Assembly: GCA_002255105.1 (NCBI GenBank)
Contig: NJEK01000007.1
Location: 1-18,007, forward strand
Length of the DNA stretch: 18,007 bases
Source: Candidatus Wolframiiraptor sp. EX4484-121
GTDB lineage: Archaea; Thermoproteota; Nitrososphaeria_A; Caldarchaeales; Wolframiiraptoraceae
Direction: 5' to 3'
The notes below the pieces were generated by a model. The model saw only the letters and a program-made list of their open reading frames with translations, had not been told where the DNA came from and searched no databases. Shown one piece after another: positions 6,835-14,030 of the stretch. The position numbers were made by a program, and so were the translations under genes. Every line of letters starts with the position of its first letter. Position 1 is the stretch's first letter.

Positions 6835-8043
6835 ATGTCCGTCATGTGCGGGTATAAGGTTCCCAGGAGGATTCTGGATGTAAGCGCTGAAGCGGCCTTC
6901 AAGGTCTTGAGGTTCGCGAAGAATGTTGAGAGGAGTGGTAGGAGGGTTATTCATCTGGAGATAGGGGAGCCCGACTTCGATACGCCCAAACACATAAAGG
7001 ATGCCGCCGTTGAAGCCCTAAAGAAGAACCTCACCCACTACACCCCAACTCTAGGGATCCCTGAGCTTAGGCAGGAGATAGCGGAGAGCGTTAAGAGGGA
7101 TTATGGAGTTGAGGTCGATTGGGAGAGGAATGTGGCCGTGACCACCGGATGCAAGCAGGCGATACTCGCATCAACCCTGGCGATAGTCGATGAGGGAGAG
7201 GAGGTGATCTATCCAAACCCAGGCTATCCTGAGTATGAGGCCGCCGCATACTTCGCTGGCGGTAGACCTGTTCCATATAGGCTTAGGCTTGAGGAAGGTT
7301 TTAGGATGACCGCTGAAAGGTTGGCCGAACTCATAACCCCGAAGACGAAGCTCGTCGTATTGAATACCCCAAACAATCCATGCGGGGTCGTGATGCCCGA
7401 GGAGGATGTGAGGGGCATAGTTGAGCTCGCGGAGGATCACGGCTTCTACATACTCTCAGACGAGGTCTATCGCCCAATACTCTTCGACGACCTAAAACAC
7501 TACTCACCACTCCACGTTAAGAAGAGCTTGGATAGGCTGATAATCGCCGACGGGTTCTCTAAGAGGTACGCGATGACCGGATGGAGGCTTGGATACGCCC
7601 TAGTCCCAGAGGAGATCCTGCCGCAGGTCTTCAAGCTCCTAAACGTCATGAACTCATGCCCAAACTCGATCTCCCAATACGCCGCCCTAGCGGCTTTAAG
7701 GGGGCCGCAGGAGCCGGTCATGGACATGGTTAGGGAGTATTGGAGGAGGAGGGATGCTGTTGTGGAGGAGCTCTCGAAGCTTGAGGACATCAGGTTTGTG
7801 AAGCCCGAGGGAGCATTTTACGCGCTGGTTGACGTGAGCAAGATCTTGAATAGGCTTGAGGTTAACTCTGAGGAATTCGTCAAGATGTTGATAGAGAGAT
7901 ATGGGGCCGCATTCCTCCATGGAACGGCCCTGGGATCATATGGTGAGGGGTTCATAAGGATAAGCTTCGCCGCATCCGAGGAGGACATAAGGGAGGGAAT
8001 CAGATTACTCGGCAAGGCCATAGAAGAATTAACTAGGTCTTGA
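6835..8043 (+). CDS. Class I/II pyridoxal-phosphate aminotransferase, aspartate aminotransferase-like
   Basis: This enzyme moves an amino group between an amino acid and a 2-oxo acid with pyridoxal phosphate. The 402 residues match the family's usual length. Visible landmarks are VIHLEIGEPDFDTP (38-51), TGCKQAI, NTPNNPCG (177-184), SDEVY (D209, Y212), the cofactor lysine in FSKRYAMTGWRLGY (K243, R251), and the substrate-carboxylate Arg in GFIRISFA near the end. The ATG at 6835 suits the TATA box; ATG 6844 is an alternative, and the TTG at 6727 would give a meaningless 36-residue extension. Substrate specificity (aspartate, aromatic or alanine) cannot be read from sequence. The 3' end overlaps the convergent methyltransferase by 11 bases. 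Confidence 0.94.
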   Translation: MSVMCGYKVPRRILDVSAEAAFKVLRFAKNVERSGRRVIHLEIGEPDFDTPKHIKDAAVEALKKNLTHYTPTLGIPELRQEIAESVKRDYGVEVDWERNVAVTTGCKQAILASTLAIVDEGEEVIYPNPGYPEYEAAAYFAGGRPVPYRLRLEEGFRMTAERLAELITPKTKLVVLNTPNNPCGVVMPEEDVRGIVELAEDHGFYILSDEVYRPILFDDLKHYSPLHVKKSLDRLIIADGFSKRYAMTGWRLGYALVPEEILPQVFKLLNVMNSCPNSISQYAALAALRGPQEPVMDMVREYWRRRDAVVEELSKLEDIRFVKPEGAFYALVDVSKILNRLEVNSEEFVKMLIERYGAAFLHGTALGSYGEGFIRISFAASEEDIREGIRLLGKAIEELTRS

Positions 8044-8716
8044 CGGCCTCGAAGAGGACGACCCTCCAGCAAATCCTACCCAGATAATCGTAAATATAGT
8101 CTGAATCCGGCAGCGATTTGAGGTGATTAAGTAGTCTATGAAGAGTCTTCCCAAACGGGTGGACCCGATAGTCCAAGACCTTCGGGATGAATCCCTTTCT
8201 CAATAACATTTGATAGGTTCTACCTATACCGACCAGGGAGATAACTGGTAATAAGAGCCTTCCACCCCTCCTCAGATGATTCGGCGCCCCACCCACAACC
8301 CTATCGAGAATAAGTCTCCCATCAACCCCTCCCCATGTAAATCTGGGTAGTTGAGCAGGAGACGGGGTCATCGGTGGATTGCAGATTATTAGGTCGAACG
8401 ACTCGTCTTTTACGGGATCGAATAGGTCTCCGACCCTAAAATCTATCTCAACATGGTTTATCTCAGCATTTCTCCTCGCTATCCTGACGGCTCTCTCAGA
8501 GACATCGGTTGCGACGACGCTCTCCGCTCCGAGCTTCGATGCTAGTATCGCCAAGACCCCAGATCCCGTTCCGAGGTCTAAAACCCTTAAATCATCTACG
8601 TCGTGGAGGTTCTCGGCTATGAGCCTCGTCGCGGCCGAAGGCATGTAGATCTTCCGATCCTTAACCAACCTTATCTCGATTCCCCTCACCTTAAATGTCG
8701 CGATCCTTTCCTCCAT
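8033..8716 (-). CDS. HemK/PrmC-like S-adenosylmethionine-dependent methyltransferase
   Basis: This is a small class I methyltransferase of 227 residues. Motif I is VLDLGTGSGVLAIL (45-58), motif II contains VVATDVSERAV, and the catalytic tetrapeptide is ICNPPM (111-116), followed by TWGGVDGRLILDRVV. The N-terminal KIYMPSAATRLIAE matches the substrate-side segment of HemK2/PrmC-like enzymes. NPPY is usual in glutamine or N6-adenine methyltransferases; here Tyr is Met, so the target may differ. The ATG at 8716 is used; GTG 8719 is in frame directly before it, and GTG 8689 would fit better if transcription starts near 8705. The gene overlaps the convergent aminotransferase by 11 bases. Whether it acts on protein, RNA or a small molecule is not shown. 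Confidence 0.85.
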   Translation of the reverse strand: MEERIATFKVRGIEIRLVKDRKIYMPSAATRLIAENLHDVDDLRVLDLGTGSGVLAILASKLGAESVVATDVSERAVRIARRNAEINHVEIDFRVGDLFDPVKDESFDLIICNPPMTPSPAQLPRFTWGGVDGRLILDRVVGGAPNHLRRGGRLLLPVISLVGIGRTYQMLLRKGFIPKVLDYRVHPFGKTLHRLLNHLKSLPDSDYIYDYLGRICWRVVLFEAVKT

Positions 8717-8726
8717 CACCCTAAGG

Positions 8727-8737
8727 AATAAATAGCC
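8727..8737 (+). promoter_or_regulatory. TATA box of the nucleotidyltransferase pair
   Basis: AATAAATAGCC on the plus strand is centred about 26 bases before the GTG at 8758, so transcription would begin at the start codon itself. The same AT-rich block could in principle serve the divergent methyltransferase, but its start would then fall inside that reading frame. Confidence 0.5.
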
Positions 8738-8757
8738 TAGGTCTTTGAAATGTTATC

Positions 8758-9723
8758 GTGGAGCCGCCTATCCACCCCATCGAGGGCTTCTACGTCGAGA
8801 TCGAGGAGACGATAATGGCCGTCAAGGGAGTCCTACAGCCTCCGGGAAGGGTGATCGCCCTCCCAACCTACATCCCGCTCGATGGGGGCTTTAGGAGAAT
8901 TAGGCGGTTAGAGGAATCCCTGAAATATTTCATCGAGAGATATCCAGAGTATTATGATTGGTTTGACTTCGCCGGTAGAAGGTTGCCCGCCCCGCCTTTA
9001 GATGCGATCGATAAAGTCTATAACCCTCTATCCATGAGGCGCCTCAGAGGTATCTCGCCCGAGGCCGAAGAGCTTAGGAGGATCTTGATCAGGGAGTCTG
9101 GGGTAGATGAGAGATTCGTCGGGGTGACAGGCTCGATACTCCTTGAAAGATGCTCGCCCAAGTCCGATATAGATCTCATAGTATATGGAATTGAGAATGG
9201 GAAGAGAATCTACGAGTCGATGAGAAGGCTTAGGAGGAGCGGGCGTCTACTGCCCCTGAATGATTATTACGATCTTAGGAAATCCAGGCTGGACTCATCC
9301 CTACCGTTAAAGACTTGGATCTCCGTCGAGAGGTCTAAGATTTTAGCCGGGATGTTTTCTGGGAAGGTCTATACGGCGAAGATCGTTCCACTGCCGTCCG
9401 AGTATTGGGAGAGCCTAGATCAGAAATGCGTGGAGATGGGTTCCGCGGGCTTTATAGGAGAGGTTATAGATGACAAATACTCGATCCTAACCCCAAATAG
9501 ATATTCCGTATCTGTGAAGAGGAGGCTATTCGGCGAGGTTAAGGAAGGTGAGGTCATCGAGATCTTCTCGATGAGGAGCAGGTTTGCGGAGGCAGCCTCA
9601 TGTGGAGAATGGGTCAAGGTCGTGGGGAGACTTGAAATCATCGAACTTGATGGGATGAGACGAAAGAGAATATTCCTGGGAAATGATAGGGATGACGTGA
9701 TAATCCCCCTCCATTACATCTAA
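8758..9723 (+). CDS. Predicted nucleotidyltransferase (COG1665-like), first of a tandem pair
   Basis: The protein has 321 residues. The nucleotidyltransferase signature is GVTGSILLERCSPKSDIDLI (about 122-141), with G125/S126 and the paired acidic residues D137 and D139 of the DNA polymerase beta superfamily. Ahead of it is the family's N-terminal region with QPPGRVIALPTYIP. A C-terminal beta-rich region (about 230-321) follows. The family is widespread in archaea, and its substrate is unknown to me. The next gene is a clear paralogue with the same order of parts. The start is GTG with no Shine-Dalgarno site, placed right at the predicted transcription start, so it is probably leaderless. Confidence 0.85.
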   Translation: MEPPIHPIEGFYVEIEETIMAVKGVLQPPGRVIALPTYIPLDGGFRRIRRLEESLKYFIERYPEYYDWFDFAGRRLPAPPLDAIDKVYNPLSMRRLRGISPEAEELRRILIRESGVDERFVGVTGSILLERCSPKSDIDLIVYGIENGKRIYESMRRLRRSGRLLPLNDYYDLRKSRLDSSLPLKTWISVERSKILAGMFSGKVYTAKIVPLPSEYWESLDQKCVEMGSAGFIGEVIDDKYSILTPNRYSVSVKRRLFGEVKEGEVIEIFSMRSRFAEAASCGEWVKVVGRLEIIELDGMRRKRIFLGNDRDDVIIPLHYI

Positions 9724-9751
9724 ATATGAAATCAAAGAATCTAATATTGGA

Positions 9752-10759
9752 TTGATAAGAGATCACGACTTCCTAGAGACGTGGGATTCATTGATATTCT
9801 GCGTCGTCGGAGACGTTCATCCGCCGGGGAGAATCTTCTCATACTTGAAGTATGTTCCGGGGACGGGGCCGTGGAGAAGATATAGAAGGAGTTTTTCAAG
9901 GATTTTCTCAGATTACTCAATGAAGGAGTTCAAGAAAATGCTGGACTACTTGAAGAAGGTTCACCCGGAATTCGTGAGATATGATCCGGTAATAGGGGCT
10001 GAGATGTCATCGGTCCCAATAGAGTTCATCAAGAAACATTACAATTGCTTGGAGGGGTTGCGTGAACTCCTTAAGCGCGGGCCGAGGGACAGGCTGGAGG
10101 GACTGACTATCGCCCTCGTTGGAGAGCTATGCGATCACGGAGATCTCCATGAAGATGATCTCGGGATAACCGGATCAATCCTCCTCAAAATGCATCATGA
10201 GAGATCGGATATAGATCTGATAGTTTATGGGAGGAGAGAGTTTTGGAAGGCTGTCGAAATTTTAGGCGAGCTCGGCTATCTAGGGGTCAGGTCTAGAGAA
10301 CAGGCGCTAAGGGACATGCTCAGACGCTATCCAATAGCATCGAGCGACGCCTCAAATCTGGTTGATCGAATAAGATGTAGGGGGGTTTATCGGGGGGTGA
10401 AGTTCTCGATACATGGAGTAAGAAAGAGCGAGGAGATCTCTGAGAAATATTTTGATAAAATTTACCGGAGAATCGGATTGGCGCGTGCAATCCTCGAGGT
10501 AGATGATGCATCAGATTCATGCTTCAACCCAGCCATCTACAGGGTTCATGGAAGCGCCGAGATAGGCGGTAGAGAATACCATGTTGAGCAGCTGATGTGT
10601 TATGATCTCACATTCTCGGCGATGTTTGAGAGGGGGGATAGGATCGAGGCTTATGGGAAGCTGGAATCCGTGGTGGACAGGGTTCACGGCAAGAGATTTT
10701 ACAGCTTGCTGATAGGGTCTGTTGAGGCCGCGGGGAAAGAGTATGTTAGGCTGATCTAG
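9752..10759 (+). CDS. Predicted nucleotidyltransferase (COG1665-like), second of a tandem pair
   Basis: The protein has 335 residues. It opens IRDHDFLETWDSLIFCVVGD, then VHPPGRIFSYLKYVPGTGPW, both typical of this archaeal family. The catalytic motif is GITGSILLKMHHERSDIDLI (about 138-157), with G141/S142 and D153/D155. A beta-rich C-terminal region follows. It is the closer of the two to the usual family N-terminus; its neighbour has lost or changed that part. The chosen start is a TTG, 28 bases after the first gene's stop. A TAAATATG stretch at 9721-9728, overlapping that stop, sits about 26 bases before it, so the second gene may have its own leaderless promoter. Its TAG shares the CTAG at 10756-10759 with the convergent kinase gene. 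Confidence 0.85.
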   Translation: MIRDHDFLETWDSLIFCVVGDVHPPGRIFSYLKYVPGTGPWRRYRRSFSRIFSDYSMKEFKKMLDYLKKVHPEFVRYDPVIGAEMSSVPIEFIKKHYNCLEGLRELLKRGPRDRLEGLTIALVGELCDHGDLHEDDLGITGSILLKMHHERSDIDLIVYGRREFWKAVEILGELGYLGVRSREQALRDMLRRYPIASSDASNLVDRIRCRGVYRGVKFSIHGVRKSEEISEKYFDKIYRRIGLARAILEVDDASDSCFNPAIYRVHGSAEIGGREYHVEQLMCYDLTFSAMFERGDRIEAYGKLESVVDRVHGKRFYSLLIGSVEAAGKEYVRLI

Positions 10760-12345
10760 GCTAAGATCTCCGCAACCGCCCTCCTAATCCTTGAGTGAAT
10801 CCATGGTGGAGTCCATGGGATGAATATCCTTGTGAATCTCTGATCTAATGCGGCCTTAACCACATCCCTCTCCCCAACCTCAAGATAACCCTGAACGACA
10901 TTTTTAGAGAATCTCTCCGCGTCCTCCGAGCTCAAGTAGTGGCCCGTATAGAATAGTAGCTCGCATAGATCCCAAGGTTTTGAGCCCTCGAAAGAGCATT
11001 GTTCAAGATCTACTAGGTATGCTTCATCGTCAGCGAAGATGAATGTGAATGGGTTGCAGTCTCCTATGCAGACCCCCTTTCCATGAACCGTCGCCAAGAT
11101 CTTCCCCATCCTATATGAGATATCATCGAATGTCCTCGGCTCATCGGCGTTCTTCAAGGCCTTTAACCCGTCGGCGCCGTCGATGAATCTCTGAAAGATC
11201 GTCTTCTTAGGCCAATTTATGTGGAGTATTTCGGCGGTGTTGAATCCGAGTTCGGAGAGCTTGTTTATGAAGTAGATTTCGTTGCTCATCCTAGATGAGG
11301 CCAAGACGGAGAAGTTCTTCACACCTATAGCCCAGAGCCACGCCGCCACCCACTTAAAGTCCGTCCAGTTGAGATACTTCTTGACGAAAACCCTCTCCTC
11401 GCGGCCATCGATCTCAAATGATGCGAAATAGGTTGAGTTGAAGACGCCCCCGATCTTCCTCAACCTGACATCTATAGATCTGACCCCATAAGTCTCGCTG
11501 ATGAAGTCCCTTATCTCCCTACTCGTCGTTAAGGGCTGGGGTCCGATGGAGGTCTCCATATAGAGCATCTTGCTGGGATCGGGAACCCTCACGGGCATCA
11601 AGATGTCGAGATCGAACGTGACGTTTTTAATAGTGTCTAATGGGGATGCGGTGCCGGCCGTTAGGTAGAGTTTAAGGAGGTGTTCGAGTTCGTCTGAAAA
11701 TCTATCATAGACTTTTTTCTTCGACAAGACTTCATGGACGAATCGATCTGTTGGAGAATATCCTCCATGCCTCTCCTCAAGTATCCCCCGATCCACCAGA
11801 TCCTTTATCGCCTTCAGGAACCCGTCTAAAACCTTGGTAACATCGTCCCTCGACCCCCTAAGCATCTCCCTGACAAATCTCCTAGATGGTGGATAGATGG
11901 CCGCGAGCCTTCTGAGCTTATCATAGAGGAAGTATTCAGGCTTAATTATCAGCCTAGTCGAGGCCAACTTATGCTCCAAAATGAGGTTTTGAAGGGACTC
12001 GACCACAACATGCCTCTTATATCTCCTCTCAAGGTCCTCTAGGAGCTTCTCATTGATTATGGGATTGTATGGGAGTAGGAAGCCGTGCGCTATAATTCCC
12101 CCGAATTCCTCGTCCGAGGCGTCTCTCAAGGCGCTCTCCTCATCCGCCAATATCGCGAGACCCGGCCCCCTCTTCACGAGCTTAAACCGCCTGACCGTAC
12201 GTGTTATTACGAGTATGATGGAGGGGCTCTTCTTGATCGAAGCGCCGTGAACGCTGAGCGCCTCAACTGATCCAGCATCGACCCCAATGTAATTGAGCTC
12301 CTTAATTACCTCCTCACGCAGGTCATCTCCATCGGGGAACCCCAT
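10756..12345 (-). CDS. Bud32/RIO-like kinase domain fused to a large N-terminal region
   Basis: The protein has 529 residues. The C-terminal part (about 290-480) is an atypical protein-kinase fold: GGVFNSTY as glycine loop (299-306), VFVKKY with the ATP lysine (K322 or K323), helix-C glutamate in MSNEIYFINKL (E356), catalytic HGKGVCIGDCNPFTFIF (D429) and metal-binding YLVDLEQC (D446), then WDLCELLFYTGHY. This is like archaeal Bud32/RIO-type or phosphotransferase kinases. The Asn usually five residues after the catalytic Asp is Thr here. The N-terminal 200 residues (RLIIKPEYFLYDKLRRLAAI, then YPP) resemble archaeal nucleotidyltransferase-associated regions, but the acidic catalytic pair is not visible. 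The ATG at 12345 follows a TATA box by 30 bases. Substrate unknown. Confidence 0.75.
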   Translation of the reverse strand: MGFPDGDDLREEVIKELNYIGVDAGSVEALSVHGASIKKSPSIILVITRTVRRFKLVKRGPGLAILADEESALRDASDEEFGGIIAHGFLLPYNPIINEKLLEDLERRYKRHVVVESLQNLILEHKLASTRLIIKPEYFLYDKLRRLAAIYPPSRRFVREMLRGSRDDVTKVLDGFLKAIKDLVDRGILEERHGGYSPTDRFVHEVLSKKKVYDRFSDELEHLLKLYLTAGTASPLDTIKNVTFDLDILMPVRVPDPSKMLYMETSIGPQPLTTSREIRDFISETYGVRSIDVRLRKIGGVFNSTYFASFEIDGREERVFVKKYLNWTDFKWVAAWLWAIGVKNFSVLASSRMSNEIYFINKLSELGFNTAEILHINWPKKTIFQRFIDGADGLKALKNADEPRTFDDISYRMGKILATVHGKGVCIGDCNPFTFIFADDEAYLVDLEQCSFEGSKPWDLCELLFYTGHYLSSEDAERFSKNVVQGYLEVGERDVVKAALDQRFTRIFIPWTPPWIHSRIRRAVAEILA

Positions 12346-12370
12346 GACATGTTATCGATATCAATCCGAG

Positions 12371-12380
12371 AATAAATATC
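12371..12380. promoter_or_regulatory. TATA box probably shared by the kinase and tldE-like genes
   Basis: AATAAATATC reads GATATTTATT on the other strand. It lies about 30 bases before the kinase ATG (minus, leaderless) and about 75 bases before the TldE-like ATG (plus, with a leader and a Shine-Dalgarno site). This repeats the arrangement seen at 127-135. Confidence 0.45.
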
Positions 12381-12449
12381 CAAGGTAGGCGGTTGAATCG
12401 GGGATCCGGGGGAAATCTTATTGCCTTGGGAAGTTCGGAGATTTTGAGG

Positions 12450-13781
12450 ATGGATCCGGGAAAGCTCGCGAGATTCATAGTCTCGAACGCCTTGAAGCTC
12501 GGGGCTACGGACGCGGTCGCCGAGATCTATGTTGGAAGGGAGAGGAGGATAAAGTTCGCGAACAACAAGGTGGTCGTCTCGGAGGAGAGGGATGAGCGGG
12601 CGGCCGAGATATTCGTCGCCATAAGGGAGAGGAGGGCCAGCATCTCGGTCGACGACCTCTCGATCCAGACCGTTAGGGAGGCGGTGAAGCAGGCGATCTA
12701 CCTGGCGAGGATGAGCAGGCCCGCCGAGACCTACGCCGAGCTTCCCAGAGGCCCATTCAAGTATGATAAGAATTTGTTGAGGGCTGGAAGGGTGTCGGGA
12801 GATCCGGAGAAGCTGGTGGACCATGTCGAGGCCGCTGTAAACGCCGCCTTGGCCGAGGGGGCTAAGAGGGTCGCCGGAACCCTAACCTATTCAAGCGGCA
12901 AGACCTGGCTTAGGACCAGCGGGAGGGCCTATGGGGTCGCTAGCGAGGCCACGGTCGAGATCTCGGTCAGAGCCCTCGCATCCGAGGACGCCGCGGGCCA
13001 CTTCGTTTCGATCGCCGCAGATGACAGGGACTTCGATCCGGAGGGAGCTGGAAGAGAGGCTGGAAAAATAGCTAGGATGGCCCTAAATCCGGTCGAGGCC
13101 GAGCCTGGAGAGTATGAGGCCCTCCTAGGGCCGATGGTCTTCGCCCACCTAGTCGAGCAGGTTGGGGATGCCTCATCGGCTTATTACGTGGACGCCGGGC
13201 TGTCCTTCCTGAAGGATAAGCTTGGCCGGGAGGTCTCATCGAGGGTCTTCAGCCTTATAGACGATCCTACAATTCCGAGGACCTATGGGTCCGCCGCCTT
13301 TGACGACGAGGGGGTCCCGACTAGGAGAAATGTGATAATCGATGGGGGGATTTTGAAGACCTATCTACATAACTCTACGACCGCTAAGAAGTTTGGGGCC
13401 GAGACCACCGCCAACGCGGGGCTCATAGTCCCAGCCCCATTCAACCTAATAGTCGAGGGAGGGGGTAAGAGCTTCGAGAAGCTCCTCTCAAGCATAGACG
13501 ACGGAATCTACGTGACGAACGACTGGTATCTGAGATACCAGAACTATAGCGCTGGAGACTTCTCAACGATTCCTAGAGATGGCTTATTCAGGATAAGGAG
13601 GGGGAGTATAGAGTCCTCGATAAAGGGGCTTAGGATAAGCGATAACATGCTGAGAATACTGAATCGGATAAGAGAGCTTGGGAGGGAGAGGTATTGGATA
13701 AGCTGGTGGGAGGTCGAGACCCCTGTCTACGCACCACACGCGATAGTTGAGAAGCTGAACTTCACGAAATCGACCATCTGA
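12450..13781 (+). CDS. TldE/PmbA-family protein, TldD/TldE protease partner
   Basis: TldD and TldE form a heterodimeric peptidase that trims unfolded or modified peptides in bacteria and archaea. This 443-residue protein fits TldE/PmbA: KFANNKVVVSEERDERAAEI near residue 35, FLKDKLGREVSSRVFSLIDD (about 250), TYGSAAFDDEGVPTRRNVII, then GGILKTYLHNSTTAKKFG and a C-terminal FSTIPRDGLFRIRRG. It has no HExxxH zinc motif, which is what separates TldE from the catalytic TldD. The ATG at 12450 is preceded by GGAG at 12437-12440; the open frame continues back to a TTG at 12393, but that adds only unstructured residues. The TldD partner is not in this window. It diverges from the kinase gene. Confidence 0.9.
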   Translation: MDPGKLARFIVSNALKLGATDAVAEIYVGRERRIKFANNKVVVSEERDERAAEIFVAIRERRASISVDDLSIQTVREAVKQAIYLARMSRPAETYAELPRGPFKYDKNLLRAGRVSGDPEKLVDHVEAAVNAALAEGAKRVAGTLTYSSGKTWLRTSGRAYGVASEATVEISVRALASEDAAGHFVSIAADDRDFDPEGAGREAGKIARMALNPVEAEPGEYEALLGPMVFAHLVEQVGDASSAYYVDAGLSFLKDKLGREVSSRVFSLIDDPTIPRTYGSAAFDDEGVPTRRNVIIDGGILKTYLHNSTTAKKFGAETTANAGLIVPAPFNLIVEGGGKSFEKLLSSIDDGIYVTNDWYLRYQNYSAGDFSTIPRDGLFRIRRGSIESSIKGLRISDNMLRILNRIRELGRERYWISWWEVETPVYAPHAIVEKLNFTKSTI

Positions 13782-13790
13782 GAAAATTAA

Positions 13791-13799
13791 AGTATAAAG
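13791..13799 (+). promoter_or_regulatory. TATA box of the tRNA-Thr gene
   Basis: AGTATAAAG lies about 26-30 bases before the first base of the tRNA, the distance expected if transcription starts a few bases before it. It lies just after the TldE-like stop codon. Confidence 0.5.
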
Positions 13800-13824
13800 C
13801 CAGCGGGAGATCAATAGAAATTAA

Positions 13825-13925
13825 GCCCCGGTAGCTCAGTCTGGTAGAGCACCGGCTTGGTAAGCTAAGTCCAGAGCAACTGCCCTAAAAGCCGGTGGTC
13901 CCGGGTTCAAAGCCCGGCCGGGGCT
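13825..13925 (+). tRNA. tRNA-Thr (anticodon GGU) with a 27-nt intron
   Basis: The exons fold as a complete cloverleaf: acceptor GCCCCGG (13825-13831) with CCGGGGC (13918-13924), D-stem GCTC/GAGC, anticodon stem CCGGC/GCCGG, loop TTGGTAA with anticodon GGT at 13859-13861, T-stem CCGGG/CCCGG with loop TTCAAAG, and discriminator T. Mature length is 74. The intron (13863-13889) sits at position 37/38, the usual archaeal site. A bulge-helix-bulge can be drawn: bulges TAA and AAA, each cut after the second base, around a four-pair helix TTGG/CCTA with one U-U mismatch. A small intron hairpin (AGT/ACT with an eight-base loop) lies beyond. CCA is not encoded. Confidence 0.95.
13863..13889 (+). other. 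Intron of tRNA-Thr, bulge-helix-bulge type
   Basis: These 27 bases must be removed to close the seven-base anticodon loop. The central helix pairs exon bases 13857-13860 with intron bases 13884-13887. The two three-base bulges (13861-13863 and 13888-13890) hold the cleavage points expected for the archaeal splicing endonuclease. The one mismatch in the helix (U13858 with U13886) suggests an endonuclease that tolerates a relaxed motif; this is inferred. Confidence 0.85.
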
Positions 13926-14030
13926 CTACCCAAAAAGATCATGTGATAAGCCTATTAATTCTCTTTTAAGAAGTGGCGGAAGCGTTCTCGAGGAGCTATT
14001 TAGAAAAAATCTTGGGGAGTTGTTACGTTC

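Noticed and set aside
6573..6902. N-terminal 110-codon extension of the isomerase frame
   Set aside because: It has no family similarity, crosses the divergent aminotransferase start and includes the isomerase's own TATA box, so it is chance open frame.
12393..12449. TTG-led extension of the TldE-like protein
   Set aside because: The added residues are not domain-like, and ATG 12450 has a GGAG ribosome site.
12306..12824. 172-residue open frame opposite the TldE-like gene
   Set aside because: Its translation is rich in Pro, Leu and Arg without domain features, and the opposite strand is a well-conserved family.
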